DNA of 64,000 nt from M3007 sp964484205. GTDB lineage: Bacteria > Bacteroidota > Bacteroidia > Chitinophagales > Saprospiraceae. Of this stretch, positions 33,216 through 42,192 are shown in pieces. Position numbers and translations under genes: made by a program. Below the pieces are notes generated by a model. That model searched no databases. It saw only the letters and a program-made list of their open reading frames with translations, and had not been told where the DNA came from. The stretch lies in NCBI GenBank assembly GCA_964484205.1, contig CAZAEZ010000030.1, positions 5,554-69,553 of the forward strand, read 5' to 3'. Position 1 is the stretch's first letter, and every line of letters starts with the position of its first letter.

Positions 33216-33686
33216 TTACACAAACTTATCGGCACAGGAAGACGAGGCAAAAGCATCCGGTTTGGCTTTGAACACAAAGCCCATGCTCAGGATGTAGCCC
33301 ATGGCTTCTTTCAGGGCAGTATTGCTTTCAAAACTCGGATCGGTATTGATATCGGCGTGTACCTCCAGTTCAATGTCGTACAAATCCAGTAATTCACAGA
33401 GGGCATAGGCCACCTCAACCGATCGCCCCACTTCGAGGATCATCCGTTCCCGCAGGGTCATTTTGCGCCCGGTTTTATGATTGGAGATAAACATGAACCC
33501 ACCGCGTTTTTCCCGGAGAAACACAATCACGGTCGCGAAATGCACATCATCGCCGATGACTTGCGAGTCGGTGCCAATACATACCTTTAGCCGGTTTCCG
33601 GCTTCGGTTTCCCGCTGGATGGTGGCCTCAACGGCGGTGAGCAGGGGTTCTTCAATTTTTTGTCCGTTTAATCGTCTCCAGTGCAT
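33216..33686 (-). CDS. YkuK/DUF458-like RNase H fold protein
   Basis: 156 residues. Recognisable by L-K-V-C-I-G-T-D-S-Q-V-I (about 34-45, first acidic site of the fold), H-F-A-T-V-I-V-F-L-R, L-R-E-R-M-I-L-E-V-G-R-S-V-E-V-A-Y, E-L-E-V-H-A-D-I-N-T-D-P (about 110-120, second acidic site) and A-M-G-Y-I-L-S-M-G-F-V-F-K-A-K-P. The family is predicted to have an RNase H-like fold, with a B. subtilis member YkuK. A nuclease activity has not been shown to my knowledge. It is a single gene, divergent from the hotdog/2OG operon. Confidence 0.88.
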   Translation of the reverse strand: MHWRRLNGQKIEEPLLTAVEATIQRETEAGNRLKVCIGTDSQVIGDDVHFATVIVFLREKRGGFMFISNHKTGRKMTLRERMILEVGRSVEVAYALCELLDLYDIELEVHADINTDPSFESNTALKEAMGYILSMGFVFKAKPDAFASSSCADKFV

Positions 33687-33796
33687 GGCCGTTCATAGTT
33701 GAAAGGTGATGTAGCAGATTTCCGGGATGCCAAATTTGCGTATGCAAGTATAAAATACTTCCGCCGTAGTCGGAAATCCAATGCCCGTTTAAACAA

Positions 33797-33804
33797 TACA
33801 TTTG
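33797..33804 (+). promoter_or_regulatory. Bacteroidota -7 promoter box
   Basis: TACATTTG matches TAnnTTTG and lies 23 nt before ATG 33828, giving a short leader for the hotdog/2OG oxygenase pair. Confidence 0.55.
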
Positions 33805-33827
33805 TCCAAAATAGTTCCTGAAAAAAA

Positions 33828-34304
33828 ATGCGGAAAGACTCTTTTCTCCGGCTGATCAACACCCCCTGGAAGATGCGGCTTTTCCTGTGGCGCAAGTTGC
33901 CGGCTGCCGCTTTCATGGGCATACACGTCTTGCATTGCGACGGGGATCAAGCCGCCGTTCAATTGCCGTATGGCTGGCGGTCCCAAAATCCGTTCCGGTC
34001 CGTTTATTTTGCTGCCCAATGCGCTGCCGGCGAATTATCCACCGGGCTGCTCTGCCTGACGGCGCTCCAGGGCAAGCCTCCCGTTTCCATGCTGGTGTTG
34101 CAGGCGGAAGCAACATTTTTAAAAAAAGCGGCAAAAACGCTGCGGTTCGTTTGCCTGGATGGAGCCAAGGTTGAGTCCGTAGTACAAAATGCCCTGGAAG
34201 CTGATGCGGCCCAAACTATCCGGATGGAATCGGTAGGGTACTTGCCCGATGGTACCGAAGCGGCACGGGTGTGGATTACCTGGTCCTTTAAAAAAAAGCA
34301 ATAA
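33828..34304 (+). CDS. DUF4442 hotdog-fold protein (thioesterase-like)
   Basis: 158 residues. The N-terminal helix W-K-M-R-L-F-L-W-R-K-L-P-A-A-A-F-M-G, then A-A-V-Q-L-P-Y-G-W-R-S-Q-N-P-F-R-S-V-Y-F-A-A-Q-C-A-A-G-E-L-S-T-G and the long hotdog strands. This is the DUF4442 signature, a relative of acyl-CoA thioesterases (PaaI/YiiD type). The N-P-F-x-S-x-Y-F-A segment covers the usual active-site helix. Substrate unknown; probably cytosolic. Its stop is immediately followed by the ATG of the 2OG oxygenase with no gap, so the two are translationally coupled and perhaps act together. Confidence 0.85.
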   Translation: MRKDSFLRLINTPWKMRLFLWRKLPAAAFMGIHVLHCDGDQAAVQLPYGWRSQNPFRSVYFAAQCAAGELSTGLLCLTALQGKPPVSMLVLQAEATFLKKAAKTLRFVCLDGAKVESVVQNALEADAAQTIRMESVGYLPDGTEAARVWITWSFKKKQ

Positions 34305-34895
34305 ATGGAAGATAAATTTGAAGCACTGATCGAAGGCCTGCTCGATCATCAATTCGGGAATGCAGATTCTTTCATCGGTCCTGAACTTACCGCTGCTTTA
34401 CGCCACCAACTGGAAACCGTGTACGAAGCAGGCGCCATGAAACCCGCAGGTATCGGCCGGCACTTTACCTATGAAAAAAACCTCAAAATTCGCGGCGATA
34501 TGATTTATTGGCTCGAAAAGAAAAACAGTGCTGCCGAAAAAGCATTTCTGGAGCATATCGAGGCATTTGTCGAGCACCTGAACCGCACCTGCTACACCGG
34601 CATTAATGCCTTCGAATTTCACTTTGCGCGTTATGAAACCGGTAGTTTTTACAAGCGGCATCTGGATCGGTTCAAAAGCGACCAGGGGCGGAAGTTTTCA
34701 CTGGTGACCTATTTGAATGAAAACTGGGAAGCAGCCGATTCGGGCCAGTTGTTGTTGTTTACCGGGGAAACGCCCGTGGAAATCTATCCCACGGGCGGCA
34801 GCGCCGTTTTTTTTAAAGCAGACGAAGTGGAGCATGAAGTCAAACCGGCTAACCGGCCCAGAATGAGTATTGCGGGCTGGCTTAAGCGGGTTTAA
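34305..34895 (+). CDS. 2-oxoglutarate/Fe(II)-dependent oxygenase, prolyl 4-hydroxylase type
   Basis: 196 residues. The double-stranded beta-helix has the metal triad His119, Asp121 (Y-K-R-H-L-D-R-F) and His177 (E-V-E-H-E-V). The 2-oxoglutarate-binding Arg lies in N-R-P-R-M-S-I-A-G-W (about 186). F-H-F-A-R-Y-E-T-G-S-F-Y, S-L-V-T-Y-L-N-E-N-W and Q-L-L-L-F complete the fold. It hydroxylates a protein or small molecule; the closest well-known groups are bacterial prolyl hydroxylases acting on elongation factor Tu or peptides, but the substrate is not evident here. It follows the hotdog gene without spacing and converges with sppA (6-nt gap). Confidence 0.9.
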   Translation: MEDKFEALIEGLLDHQFGNADSFIGPELTAALRHQLETVYEAGAMKPAGIGRHFTYEKNLKIRGDMIYWLEKKNSAAEKAFLEHIEAFVEHLNRTCYTGINAFEFHFARYETGSFYKRHLDRFKSDQGRKFSLVTYLNENWEAADSGQLLLFTGETPVEIYPTGGSAVFFKADEVEHEVKPANRPRMSIAGWLKRV

Positions 34896-34901
34896 AAATG
34901 C

Positions 34902-36689
34902 TTATTGAATAACCAGCTCAAACGGCAGGCGGGCCTGAATGCCCTGGTTTTTGCGCATATCCTGCAGGGTTTTGTACACCGGGTACATTTCACCTAATTC
35001 CGAGCGAATCATCCAGGCGCGAATCACCTCATCGGAATCCCGGTCTTTATCAAACTTTTCCAGCAGTTGTTCCAAGCCGGTTTTGGTCCGGGGAAATTCG
35101 GTGGTGCGGTATTTTTCCAGGCCTGCCAGCTTGGCAGCGGCTTGCATGGCACGATCAAGACCACCCATGTCATCCACAAGCCCGATAGCTTTTGCTTTTT
35201 CGCCGGCCCATACACGGCCCTGCGCAATTTCATGTACCGCCTCGGGCGTCATTTTGCGGCCTTTCGCCACTTTTTCCAGAAAATCCTGATAAATCCACTC
35301 CACACGTTCCTGGATCAGCTGGCTTTCTTCGGGAGAAAAGTCATAAAACGGCGTGCCAAAAGCCGAGTATCTGCCGGTGCGGACGGTGTCCATCGTGATG
35401 CCCAGATTTTCTTTCATTGTTTTTTGCAAAATCGGGATCACGCCAAAAACACCGATCGATCCTGTGATGGTAGTCGGCTCGGCGAAAATGCTATCGGCCT
35501 GGCAGCCGATGTAATAGCCCCCGGAAGCCGCGACGTCTCCCATGCTCACGACGACCGGTTTGCCGGCCTGCCGGCACAATTGAACTTCGCGTAAAATATT
35601 TTCGCTGGCCAACACACTGCCGCCCGGGGAATTGATCCGCAAAACGATGGCTTTGACATTATCATCCTTGCGAATCTGGCGGAGCATTTTCACGTATTTG
35701 ACATCGCAAATATCTCCGGGGTCAGCCTGGTCGCCGTCCACAATGGTGCCTTCGGCAAACAAAACGGCAATTTTATCCTTGGAGGAAAGGTCGAATTTTT
35801 TCACCCGGGAGGCGTAATAATTTTCAACGCTCACACGGTTTAGTTTTTCTTTTTCGTCGAGCCCAATTTTGGAACGGATGAGGTCAAAAGCCTCGTCTTC
35901 GTATGCGATTCGGTCGACCAGTTTGTTTTCGACCGCTCCTTTTGCGCTTTTGCCGTCAAAATTATCCGCCACTGCCCGCAAGGCTTCCGGGGAGATATTT
36001 CGGCTCTTGCTGATATCCGCGATCATTTCGTCGTACAGGGCCGAAATGTATTCGCGGATTTGCAGGCGGTTTTCCGGGCTCATTTTATCCAACCGGTACG
36101 GTTCCGTGGCGCCTTTAAATTTGCCGGCATAAAAAATCCGCATTTGGATATCCAGTTTATCCAGCATGCCTTTGTAAAACATGATCATGCCGGAAAGGCC
36201 GCGAAAATCGACGGCACCAATCGGATTGATTAGCACCTCATCGGCTACGGAAGCGATGTAGTATGCGTTTTGGGTATAAAAATTGGCGTAGGCGACAATG
36301 AACTTGCCCGAAGTTTTAAAATCGAGCAGTGCATCCCGCAATACCGACGCGGTTGCTTTTCCTGCCGTCAGGTACATTGCATTAATGTAGATGCCTTTGA
36401 TATCGGGATCTGCTTTTGCCTGTTCAATGGCCTTGACCATATCGGTCAACCCAAGCACATTTTCCCGGTCCATATCGAACGGGTCCAATGGTAAATTATT
36501 GGTTTTTTCAGGAATAGGCATCTCAAATTTGAGTTCCAGAACGGAGTTGGCCTTTACCGAAACTTTCTCCTTTTCCATGGCTTTTTCGGCGAAGCCGGTG
36601 ATTGTCCAAATGCCGAAAAAGAACAATAAAACAAGGGCTAAAAAAGTGCCCAGACAGGAAGCGAAGATAAATTTGAGGAACTGACTCAT
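34902..36689 (-). CDS. sppA: Signal peptide peptidase SppA, 67-kDa type
   Basis: 595 residues, the long double-domain form of Gram-negative bacteria. One N-terminal transmembrane helix (F-L-A-L-V-L-L-F-F-F-G-I-W). Catalytic Lys192 in the first domain (G-K-F-K-G-A-T-E-P-Y) and Ser389 in the second (G-D-V-A-A-S-G-G-Y-Y-I) make up the shared Ser-Lys dyad. L-R-I-N-S-P-G-G-S and T-G-S-I-G-V-F are also present. It degrades cleaved signal peptides in the inner membrane. It stands alone and is divergent from the SprB-repeat gene. Confidence 0.95.
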   Translation of the reverse strand: MSQFLKFIFASCLGTFLALVLLFFFGIWTITGFAEKAMEKEKVSVKANSVLELKFEMPIPEKTNNLPLDPFDMDRENVLGLTDMVKAIEQAKADPDIKGIYINAMYLTAGKATASVLRDALLDFKTSGKFIVAYANFYTQNAYYIASVADEVLINPIGAVDFRGLSGMIMFYKGMLDKLDIQMRIFYAGKFKGATEPYRLDKMSPENRLQIREYISALYDEMIADISKSRNISPEALRAVADNFDGKSAKGAVENKLVDRIAYEDEAFDLIRSKIGLDEKEKLNRVSVENYYASRVKKFDLSSKDKIAVLFAEGTIVDGDQADPGDICDVKYVKMLRQIRKDDNVKAIVLRINSPGGSVLASENILREVQLCRQAGKPVVVSMGDVAASGGYYIGCQADSIFAEPTTITGSIGVFGVIPILQKTMKENLGITMDTVRTGRYSAFGTPFYDFSPEESQLIQERVEWIYQDFLEKVAKGRKMTPEAVHEIAQGRVWAGEKAKAIGLVDDMGGLDRAMQAAAKLAGLEKYRTTEFPRTKTGLEQLLEKFDKDRDSDEVIRAWMIRSELGEMYPVYKTLQDMRKNQGIQARLPFELVIQ

Positions 36690-36941
36690 AATATGTGGTA
36701 TGATGCCGGCGAAATAGCCCGGCCGTTGAATAATTGCAAAATGTTAAATCCAGACAAAGGAATGTCGCCGGGCAGCGATTGTTTTGAAAATTAGATCAAT
36801 GGCAAAAATTGATTGATGGAATACGGATGGCAGCGGGTTGGTGAAAAACCGAATTTGGCCCGCTGAAGGCTTTTATTGTGGTTCGCGGTCAAAATTTCAA
36901 TTTAAAAAATGATTTTTGCGTATCAGGTAAACACACCCTCT
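36690..36941. other. Intergenic region between sppA and the SprB-repeat gene
   Basis: About 250 bp, moderately AT-rich, expected to hold divergent promoters. No consensus TAnnTTTG was found; TATTTCGC on the minus strand (about 36707-36714) is the nearest candidate for sppA. No repeat was seen. Confidence 0.35.
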
Positions 36942-39900
36942 ATGTTACAAAAGCGCCTTGCATGTACATGCAACCCTCTGTTTCTAATCGCACTTTTCAT
37001 TTTTCCTGTATGCGCCTTGCCGGCACAATCGTTGCAGGTAACAAATGCAAATACAGCCCCGTTCACCCCGGAAAATCTGATTTCCAATATTTTTTTAGGC
37101 GATGGCGTTGAGGTCACCAATATTACCTACAACGGGCAGGCTATTTCCGTAGGGTACTTTACCGGTGGGCAGCAATCTATTGGCCTCGAACGTGGCATTA
37201 TCATGACAACCGGCCGGAGCGAAACCGGGAATCCCCTGTTAAATGAACACGGGAGCAATGAGCCCGGCGATGCGTTTGCCAATAACATTGTAAATGGATT
37301 TTTTCCTGGTGCGGATCCCGACCTAGGCCCATTGGCCTCCGGCGCACTTTATGATATCGGCCGGTACACCATTACGTTTGTGCCTACGTCGGATACGTTG
37401 CGCTTCCGGTATGTTTTTGCTTCCGAGGAATACCCGGAGTTTGGTTGCAGCAACTTCAATGATATTTTCGGTTTTTTCATTCAGGGGCCAAACTACCCAA
37501 CGCCAACAAACATTGCGCTTATACCCGGTACCGGCCTCCCTGTTTCGATTAACAACATTCATCCGGTCAACCCGACAAATACCAACTGTACGGCACAAAA
37601 TGAACAATATTTTGTTGATAACGACGGCACAAACAAACCACCGGTTTATGATGGGTTCACCCGCGTTTTTACAGCCGAAGCCATTGTAGTGCCCTGCGAA
37701 ACCTACACGATCAAACTTGCCATCGCCGATGTGGGCGACCCCAACTACGATTCCGGCGTTTTTCTGGAGGCAAAAAGTTTTGGCACCGGAGCATTGCGCG
37801 CCGCGTTGAACACGCCCAGCCTTGACGGTACCATCACCGAAGGATGTTCGGCGGGCTCGCTTACCTTCCGCTTGCCTGCACCGGCAACGGAGGACTATCC
37901 CATTGATTTCAACATTCTAGGAAACGCCGTCAACGGCGTTGACTATCAAACGATTCCGGCCAACCTGGTCATTCCGGCCGGGCAGCAGGAAATTGTCATT
38001 CCTATTGTCGCCTTCGAAGATGGGTTGTCTGAAACCGGCGAATTTCTGGCCATCGATGTGCGCCGCGATCCGTGCAACCGCGATACCATCCAGATTGTGT
38101 TGCGCGACAACAGCCTGAAGCCGCCGGATCAGCTCCAGGACACCAGTTACTGCGTCGGCGCCCAGGCCATTACCCTGAACGGCACGCTACCGGTTCCGCA
38201 GCCGCCTCCGCCCAGTTTCAGCAATTCGCAGGATTTCTCCATAAATCCCGTAAATACAACCATCACATCCCCCATTACTGTTTTCGGCGTAATTCCACCA
38301 ATCCTCCAACCCGGCATGATCCGCTCCGTTTGCCTGAATATTTCACACAACTGGGTGGACGACCTCGACGTATACCTGGTTTCTCCGGGCGGCCAGTTTC
38401 TCGAATTGATGACCGATTGCGGCGCCGATGGTAAAAATTTCACCAATACCTGTTTTACGCTGGCTGCAACCAACCCCATCGGTCAAAGCACCAAACTGGA
38501 CGCCCCTTTTACCGGCAACTGGCAGCCCGAAGGCCCCTGGTCCGACCTGTGGAGCGGCGCCTACCCGGTAAACGGCGCCTGGAAACTGCAATTGAAAGAC
38601 GACGGCAATGGCTTTGTCGGCACCCTGAACGACTGGACGATCACCTTTGAGCCATTGTACGAAATCAAATACCTGTGGTCGCCAACAACCGGACTTTCCT
38701 GCGCCGACTGTCCGGCGCCGCTTGCACAACCGGATGTTCCGACAACCTACCGTTTGCTTGCAGTGGACTCCTATGGCTGCGCGCTGGAGGACTCCGTTCA
38801 GGTCAATGTTCTTGAACCACTGGAAGCCCCCGTGGTTTCCTGCGCAGGGTTTACCAATAATTCCATAACGTTTTCCTGGCCTGATATCGCCGGCGCTACC
38901 GGTTATCAGGTCAATGTAAACGGAACAGGATGGATCGCCCCGACAGGCCTCAACACCCACCTGGTCGGAGGTCTGGGCCCCGGCACACTGGTCACGCTTG
39001 AGGTGCAGGCCACCAACAATCCGGATTTAAATTGTCCGGGCGCTATCGACACCGCATTTTGCGTCAACTGCGACCAACCGAACGTCGTACCCCAGGTAAC
39101 CGGAGAAACCTGCGCCGGGTTGGCAAATGGCAGTGTCGTACTCAGTACCGATAATGTAAACCCGCCCTACACATTTGATCTGGGCAGCCAGCAAAACAGC
39201 ACCGGGGTGTTTAACAATCTTGCTCCCGGAAATTATGCGGCAACAGTTACCGACAATTCCGGTTGTTTTACCGTTCTGCCGTTTTCGGTCAACGGCGCGC
39301 CAAATCTTGAGGTCCAACTTGAATCCACCAATATCACCTGTTTTGGAGGCGACAACGGCACCGCTACGGCGAATGCCCTTGGAGGGACGGGCATGCTCGG
39401 CTACCAATGGAACGACCCGGCTGCCCAAAATCTGGCCGGCGCCGTGAATTTAAGTGCAGGGACCTATACAGTTACGGTTACTGATTTGAACGGTTGTTCC
39501 ACAACGGCAAGTACAACCCTCAGCCAGCCGCCCGACATGCAAGTATCCGTAACCTCCTGGCTGACCAAGTGCTTCGGTGATTCGACAGGGCAGGCTGTGG
39601 CAGGTGTAGACGGAGGCATTCCCCCCTACAATTTTATCTGGAGTGATGGGCAATTCGGAGCAGTAGCGACCAACCTCGCCGCCGGAAATTACACCGTAAC
39701 CGTCACCGACGCTGCCGGCTGCGCCAAAACTTCGTTTGCGCTCATTGGGTCTCCCCCGCCTTTGTCGGCAACGATCGACAGCCTTGCAGCAACCTGTGCC
39801 AATTTGTCAAACGGCTCGGTAAGCGTAACTGCACAAGGCGGTTCAGGAGTATTATCGTATCAATGGAGTGACCCGGCCGGGCAAACTACGGCGACTGCAT

Positions 39901-42173
39901 CCAACCTGCCAGCCGGCAACTACTCGGTGACCATTTCCGATCAAAACGGGTGTCAGCTAAGTCTGCAAACGACTGTGCCCGCGCCTCCTGCCATTTCACT
40001 CACCCTGGACCATACAGATGCCCTCTGCTACGGCACGGCAAGCGGAAACGCTTCGGCTGCTGCATCCGGGGGTGCCGGAAATTTCACTTTTCAATGGAGC
40101 GATCCGGGCAGCCAAACGGGCATGACTGCCCAAAACCTAAGTGCCGGAACCTATACCGTGACGGCTACCGACGGCAATGGTTGTACTGCCGTAAACACGG
40201 TACTGATTGCCCAGCCGGAAGCACTCGACCTGGTTACCGTTCCGACAATGGCTACCTGTTTTGGTCTTGCCGATGGGGCAATAATCACACAGGTGCAGGG
40301 CGGCACGGCGCCTTTGAGTTATCTCTGGAGTTCCGGGGAAACCGGATCCGGCATTTCCAATAAAACCGCCGGTGACTACACCGTTATGGTGACCGATGCC
40401 GCTGGTTGCACCGCCGAGTCCTCCGCAACCATAACATCTCCGGATGCACTGCTCGTAGATGTTGTTGCACAAAATATTGCCTGTTTTGGCGCAGCCACAG
40501 GATCTGCAAAACTGAATCTCAGCGGTGGTACCGGGGCCTACACTGTTTTATGGAATGGACCCAATAGTTTTGTTGCAACCGGCCCGGAAGTAAATAACCT
40601 GACTGCCGGAAACTTCAGCGCGACCGTAACCGATGCTGCAGGCTGCACGTTGGTTCAATCTGTTTCATTAACAGCACCTGCTGCTGCCCTTGAAATCAGT
40701 CTGCCGGCTCTAGGCGATACCATTTGTTTCGGAGCAAGTAACGGAAGTGCCACTGTATTGCCCTCCGGTGGAACGCCGCCCTATTTGTACTTGTGGAGTC
40801 CCAATAATCAAACCTCGGCCACTGTTACTGGCTTGAGCGCGGGTTTGTACCGGGTGTCTGTTACGGATGCAAAAAATTGCATTGCGATCGATTCCGTTTT
40901 TATCCCCCAGAAGGAATCAATGACTGTTCAGGTGCAGGGTGGAACTACCGATTGTTTCGGGGTAAATACCGGCACGGCGCACGTCACGGCTGTTTTTTAC
41001 GGAACAATCCCGGCGAACTTGAACCAGTTCTCCTGGCAATGGAATACCACCCCTGTCCAAACAGGCCAGCAAGCAACTGGCCTACAGGCCGGGCAAACGT
41101 ACACCGTCACGGTGACAGACCAGTTGGGCTGCAGCGCTGCGGTCAGCATCACCCTTGATCAACCAAGTAGTCTGGGCGTTGAATTTCTACCAATGGCAGT
41201 CCTGTGTTTTGGAGACAGTTCCGGGCAGGTACAGGCAATCCCTTCAGGCGGCACACCACCCTACCAGTTTTCATGGTCGACGGGTGCCCATACCAAGGCC
41301 GTTCAGAACCTGCCCGCCGGGATTTATCAACTTACCCTGACAGACGGTAACGGCTGCACCATCGTCGATTCTGTTATGATCGGGCAGCCTAACCCCCTGA
41401 TCGGCACATCCAGCAAACGGGATATCGGGTGCCTTGACGAGTCCAATGGCGAAATTTTGCTCGCGGGAAGCGGCGGCACACCACCCTACCGCTACGCCCT
41501 CAATGGAGGAAACTGGACCGGATCTCCCAGGCAAGCAGGGCTGCAAGCCGGCTTATTCGTACCCCGTATCCAGGACAAAAACGGTTGCATCGTGGAATTG
41601 CCCCCGGTGGAAATCGTACAGCACGACCCGGTTTTGGTAGACCTGGGGCCTTCCATCACAATTACTTATGGCGAAAGCACGCAACTCATGGCGGAGGTGT
41701 CGAACGCCGTGTCCCCGGTCCAATATAGTTGGAATGCCGCCGACAGCCTTTGGCTAAGTTGTTTGGATTGCCCGGGGCCCTTTGTCGACGGGTTGGAGTT
41801 TGCCCACTGGTTTGAAGTGCAAGTGGTGGATTCCCTGGGCTGCAGCGCTTCGAGCCGGATTCTGATAACCGTTGAAAAAGTGCGAAAAGTGTTTGTCCCA
41901 ACGGGCTTTTCTCCAAATGGGGACGGCGCCAACGACCTGCTTTTGGTACACGGGCAACAATCAACCCGGGTTGTAACTTTTCAGATATTTGACCGTTGGG
42001 GAGAATTGTTGTACCAAAACGGCGGGTTTCAACTGAACGACCCGAATGCAGGTTGGGATGGCACATTCCGGGGAGAGCCGGTTAACCCGGGTGTTTATGT
42101 TTGGGTGCTTGAAGTGGAATACCGCGATGGCGTGCGGGAAATATTTCGGGGCAGTACCAGTTTGTTGCGATAA
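36942..42173 (+). CDS. Giant T9SS surface protein: anchor-L, Calx-beta-like, P-domain, 11 SprB repeats, sorting domain
   Basis: About 1743 residues from ATG 36942 (ATG 36909 is possible). The signal peptide ends C-A-L-P-A-Q. Domains in order: a choice-of-anchor L region (about 20-265: F-T-P-E-N-L-I-S-N-I-F-L-G-D-G-V-E-V, F-R-Y-V-F-A-S-E-E-Y-P-E-F); a Calx-beta-like unit (about 285-370); a proprotein-convertase-type P-domain (about 420-570: C-L-N-I-S-H-N-W-V-D-D-L-D-V-Y-L-V-S-P); a fibronectin-like unit; and 11 SprB repeats (about 700-1580), each with C-F-G-x-x-x-G, G-G-x-x-P-Y-x-F-x-W-S and A-G-x-Y-x-V-T-V-T-D-x-x-G-C. The type B sorting domain comes last (V-P-T-G-F-S-P-N-G-D-G-A-N-D..). It resembles the gliding adhesin SprB and probably acts in adhesion or gliding. 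No SprF gene is adjacent. Confidence 0.92.
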   Translation: MLQKRLACTCNPLFLIALFIFPVCALPAQSLQVTNANTAPFTPENLISNIFLGDGVEVTNITYNGQAISVGYFTGGQQSIGLERGIIMTTGRSETGNPLLNEHGSNEPGDAFANNIVNGFFPGADPDLGPLASGALYDIGRYTITFVPTSDTLRFRYVFASEEYPEFGCSNFNDIFGFFIQGPNYPTPTNIALIPGTGLPVSINNIHPVNPTNTNCTAQNEQYFVDNDGTNKPPVYDGFTRVFTAEAIVVPCETYTIKLAIADVGDPNYDSGVFLEAKSFGTGALRAALNTPSLDGTITEGCSAGSLTFRLPAPATEDYPIDFNILGNAVNGVDYQTIPANLVIPAGQQEIVIPIVAFEDGLSETGEFLAIDVRRDPCNRDTIQIVLRDNSLKPPDQLQDTSYCVGAQAITLNGTLPVPQPPPPSFSNSQDFSINPVNTTITSPITVFGVIPPILQPGMIRSVCLNISHNWVDDLDVYLVSPGGQFLELMTDCGADGKNFTNTCFTLAATNPIGQSTKLDAPFTGNWQPEGPWSDLWSGAYPVNGAWKLQLKDDGNGFVGTLNDWTITFEPLYEIKYLWSPTTGLSCADCPAPLAQPDVPTTYRLLAVDSYGCALEDSVQVNVLEPLEAPVVSCAGFTNNSITFSWPDIAGATGYQVNVNGTGWIAPTGLNTHLVGGLGPGTLVTLEVQATNNPDLNCPGAIDTAFCVNCDQPNVVPQVTGETCAGLANGSVVLSTDNVNPPYTFDLGSQQNSTGVFNNLAPGNYAATVTDNSGCFTVLPFSVNGAPNLEVQLESTNITCFGGDNGTATANALGGTGMLGYQWNDPAAQNLAGAVNLSAGTYTVTVTDLNGCSTTASTTLSQPPDMQVSVTSWLTKCFGDSTGQAVAGVDGGIPPYNFIWSDGQFGAVATNLAAGNYTVTVTDAAGCAKTSFALIGSPPPLSATIDSLAATCANLSNGSVSVTAQGGSGVLSYQWSDPAGQTTATASNLPAGNYSVTISDQNGCQLSLQTTVPAPPAISLTLDHTDALCYGTASGNASAAASGGAGNFTFQWSDPGSQTGMTAQNLSAGTYTVTATDGNGCTAVNTVLIAQPEALDLVTVPTMATCFGLADGAIITQVQGGTAPLSYLWSSGETGSGISNKTAGDYTVMVTDAAGCTAESSATITSPDALLVDVVAQNIACFGAATGSAKLNLSGGTGAYTVLWNGPNSFVATGPEVNNLTAGNFSATVTDAAGCTLVQSVSLTAPAAALEISLPALGDTICFGASNGSATVLPSGGTPPYLYLWSPNNQTSATVTGLSAGLYRVSVTDAKNCIAIDSVFIPQKESMTVQVQGGTTDCFGVNTGTAHVTAVFYGTIPANLNQFSWQWNTTPVQTGQQATGLQAGQTYTVTVTDQLGCSAAVSITLDQPSSLGVEFLPMAVLCFGDSSGQVQAIPSGGTPPYQFSWSTGAHTKAVQNLPAGIYQLTLTDGNGCTIVDSVMIGQPNPLIGTSSKRDIGCLDESNGEILLAGSGGTPPYRYALNGGNWTGSPRQAGLQAGLFVPRIQDKNGCIVELPPVEIVQHDPVLVDLGPSITITYGESTQLMAEVSNAVSPVQYSWNAADSLWLSCLDCPGPFVDGLEFAHWFEVQVVDSLGCSASSRILITVEKVRKVFVPTGFSPNGDGANDLLLVHGQQSTRVVTFQIFDRWGELLYQNGGFQLNDPNAGWDGTFRGEPVNPGVYVWVLEVEYRDGVREIFRGSTSLLR

Positions 42174-42192
42174 CTGTTGCGGTGCTTAAAAA

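Noticed and set aside
33064..33297. Possible small gene in the gap after the M16 operon
   Set aside because: It overlaps two hairpins and the end of the YkuK-like gene, and the composition is not protein-like.
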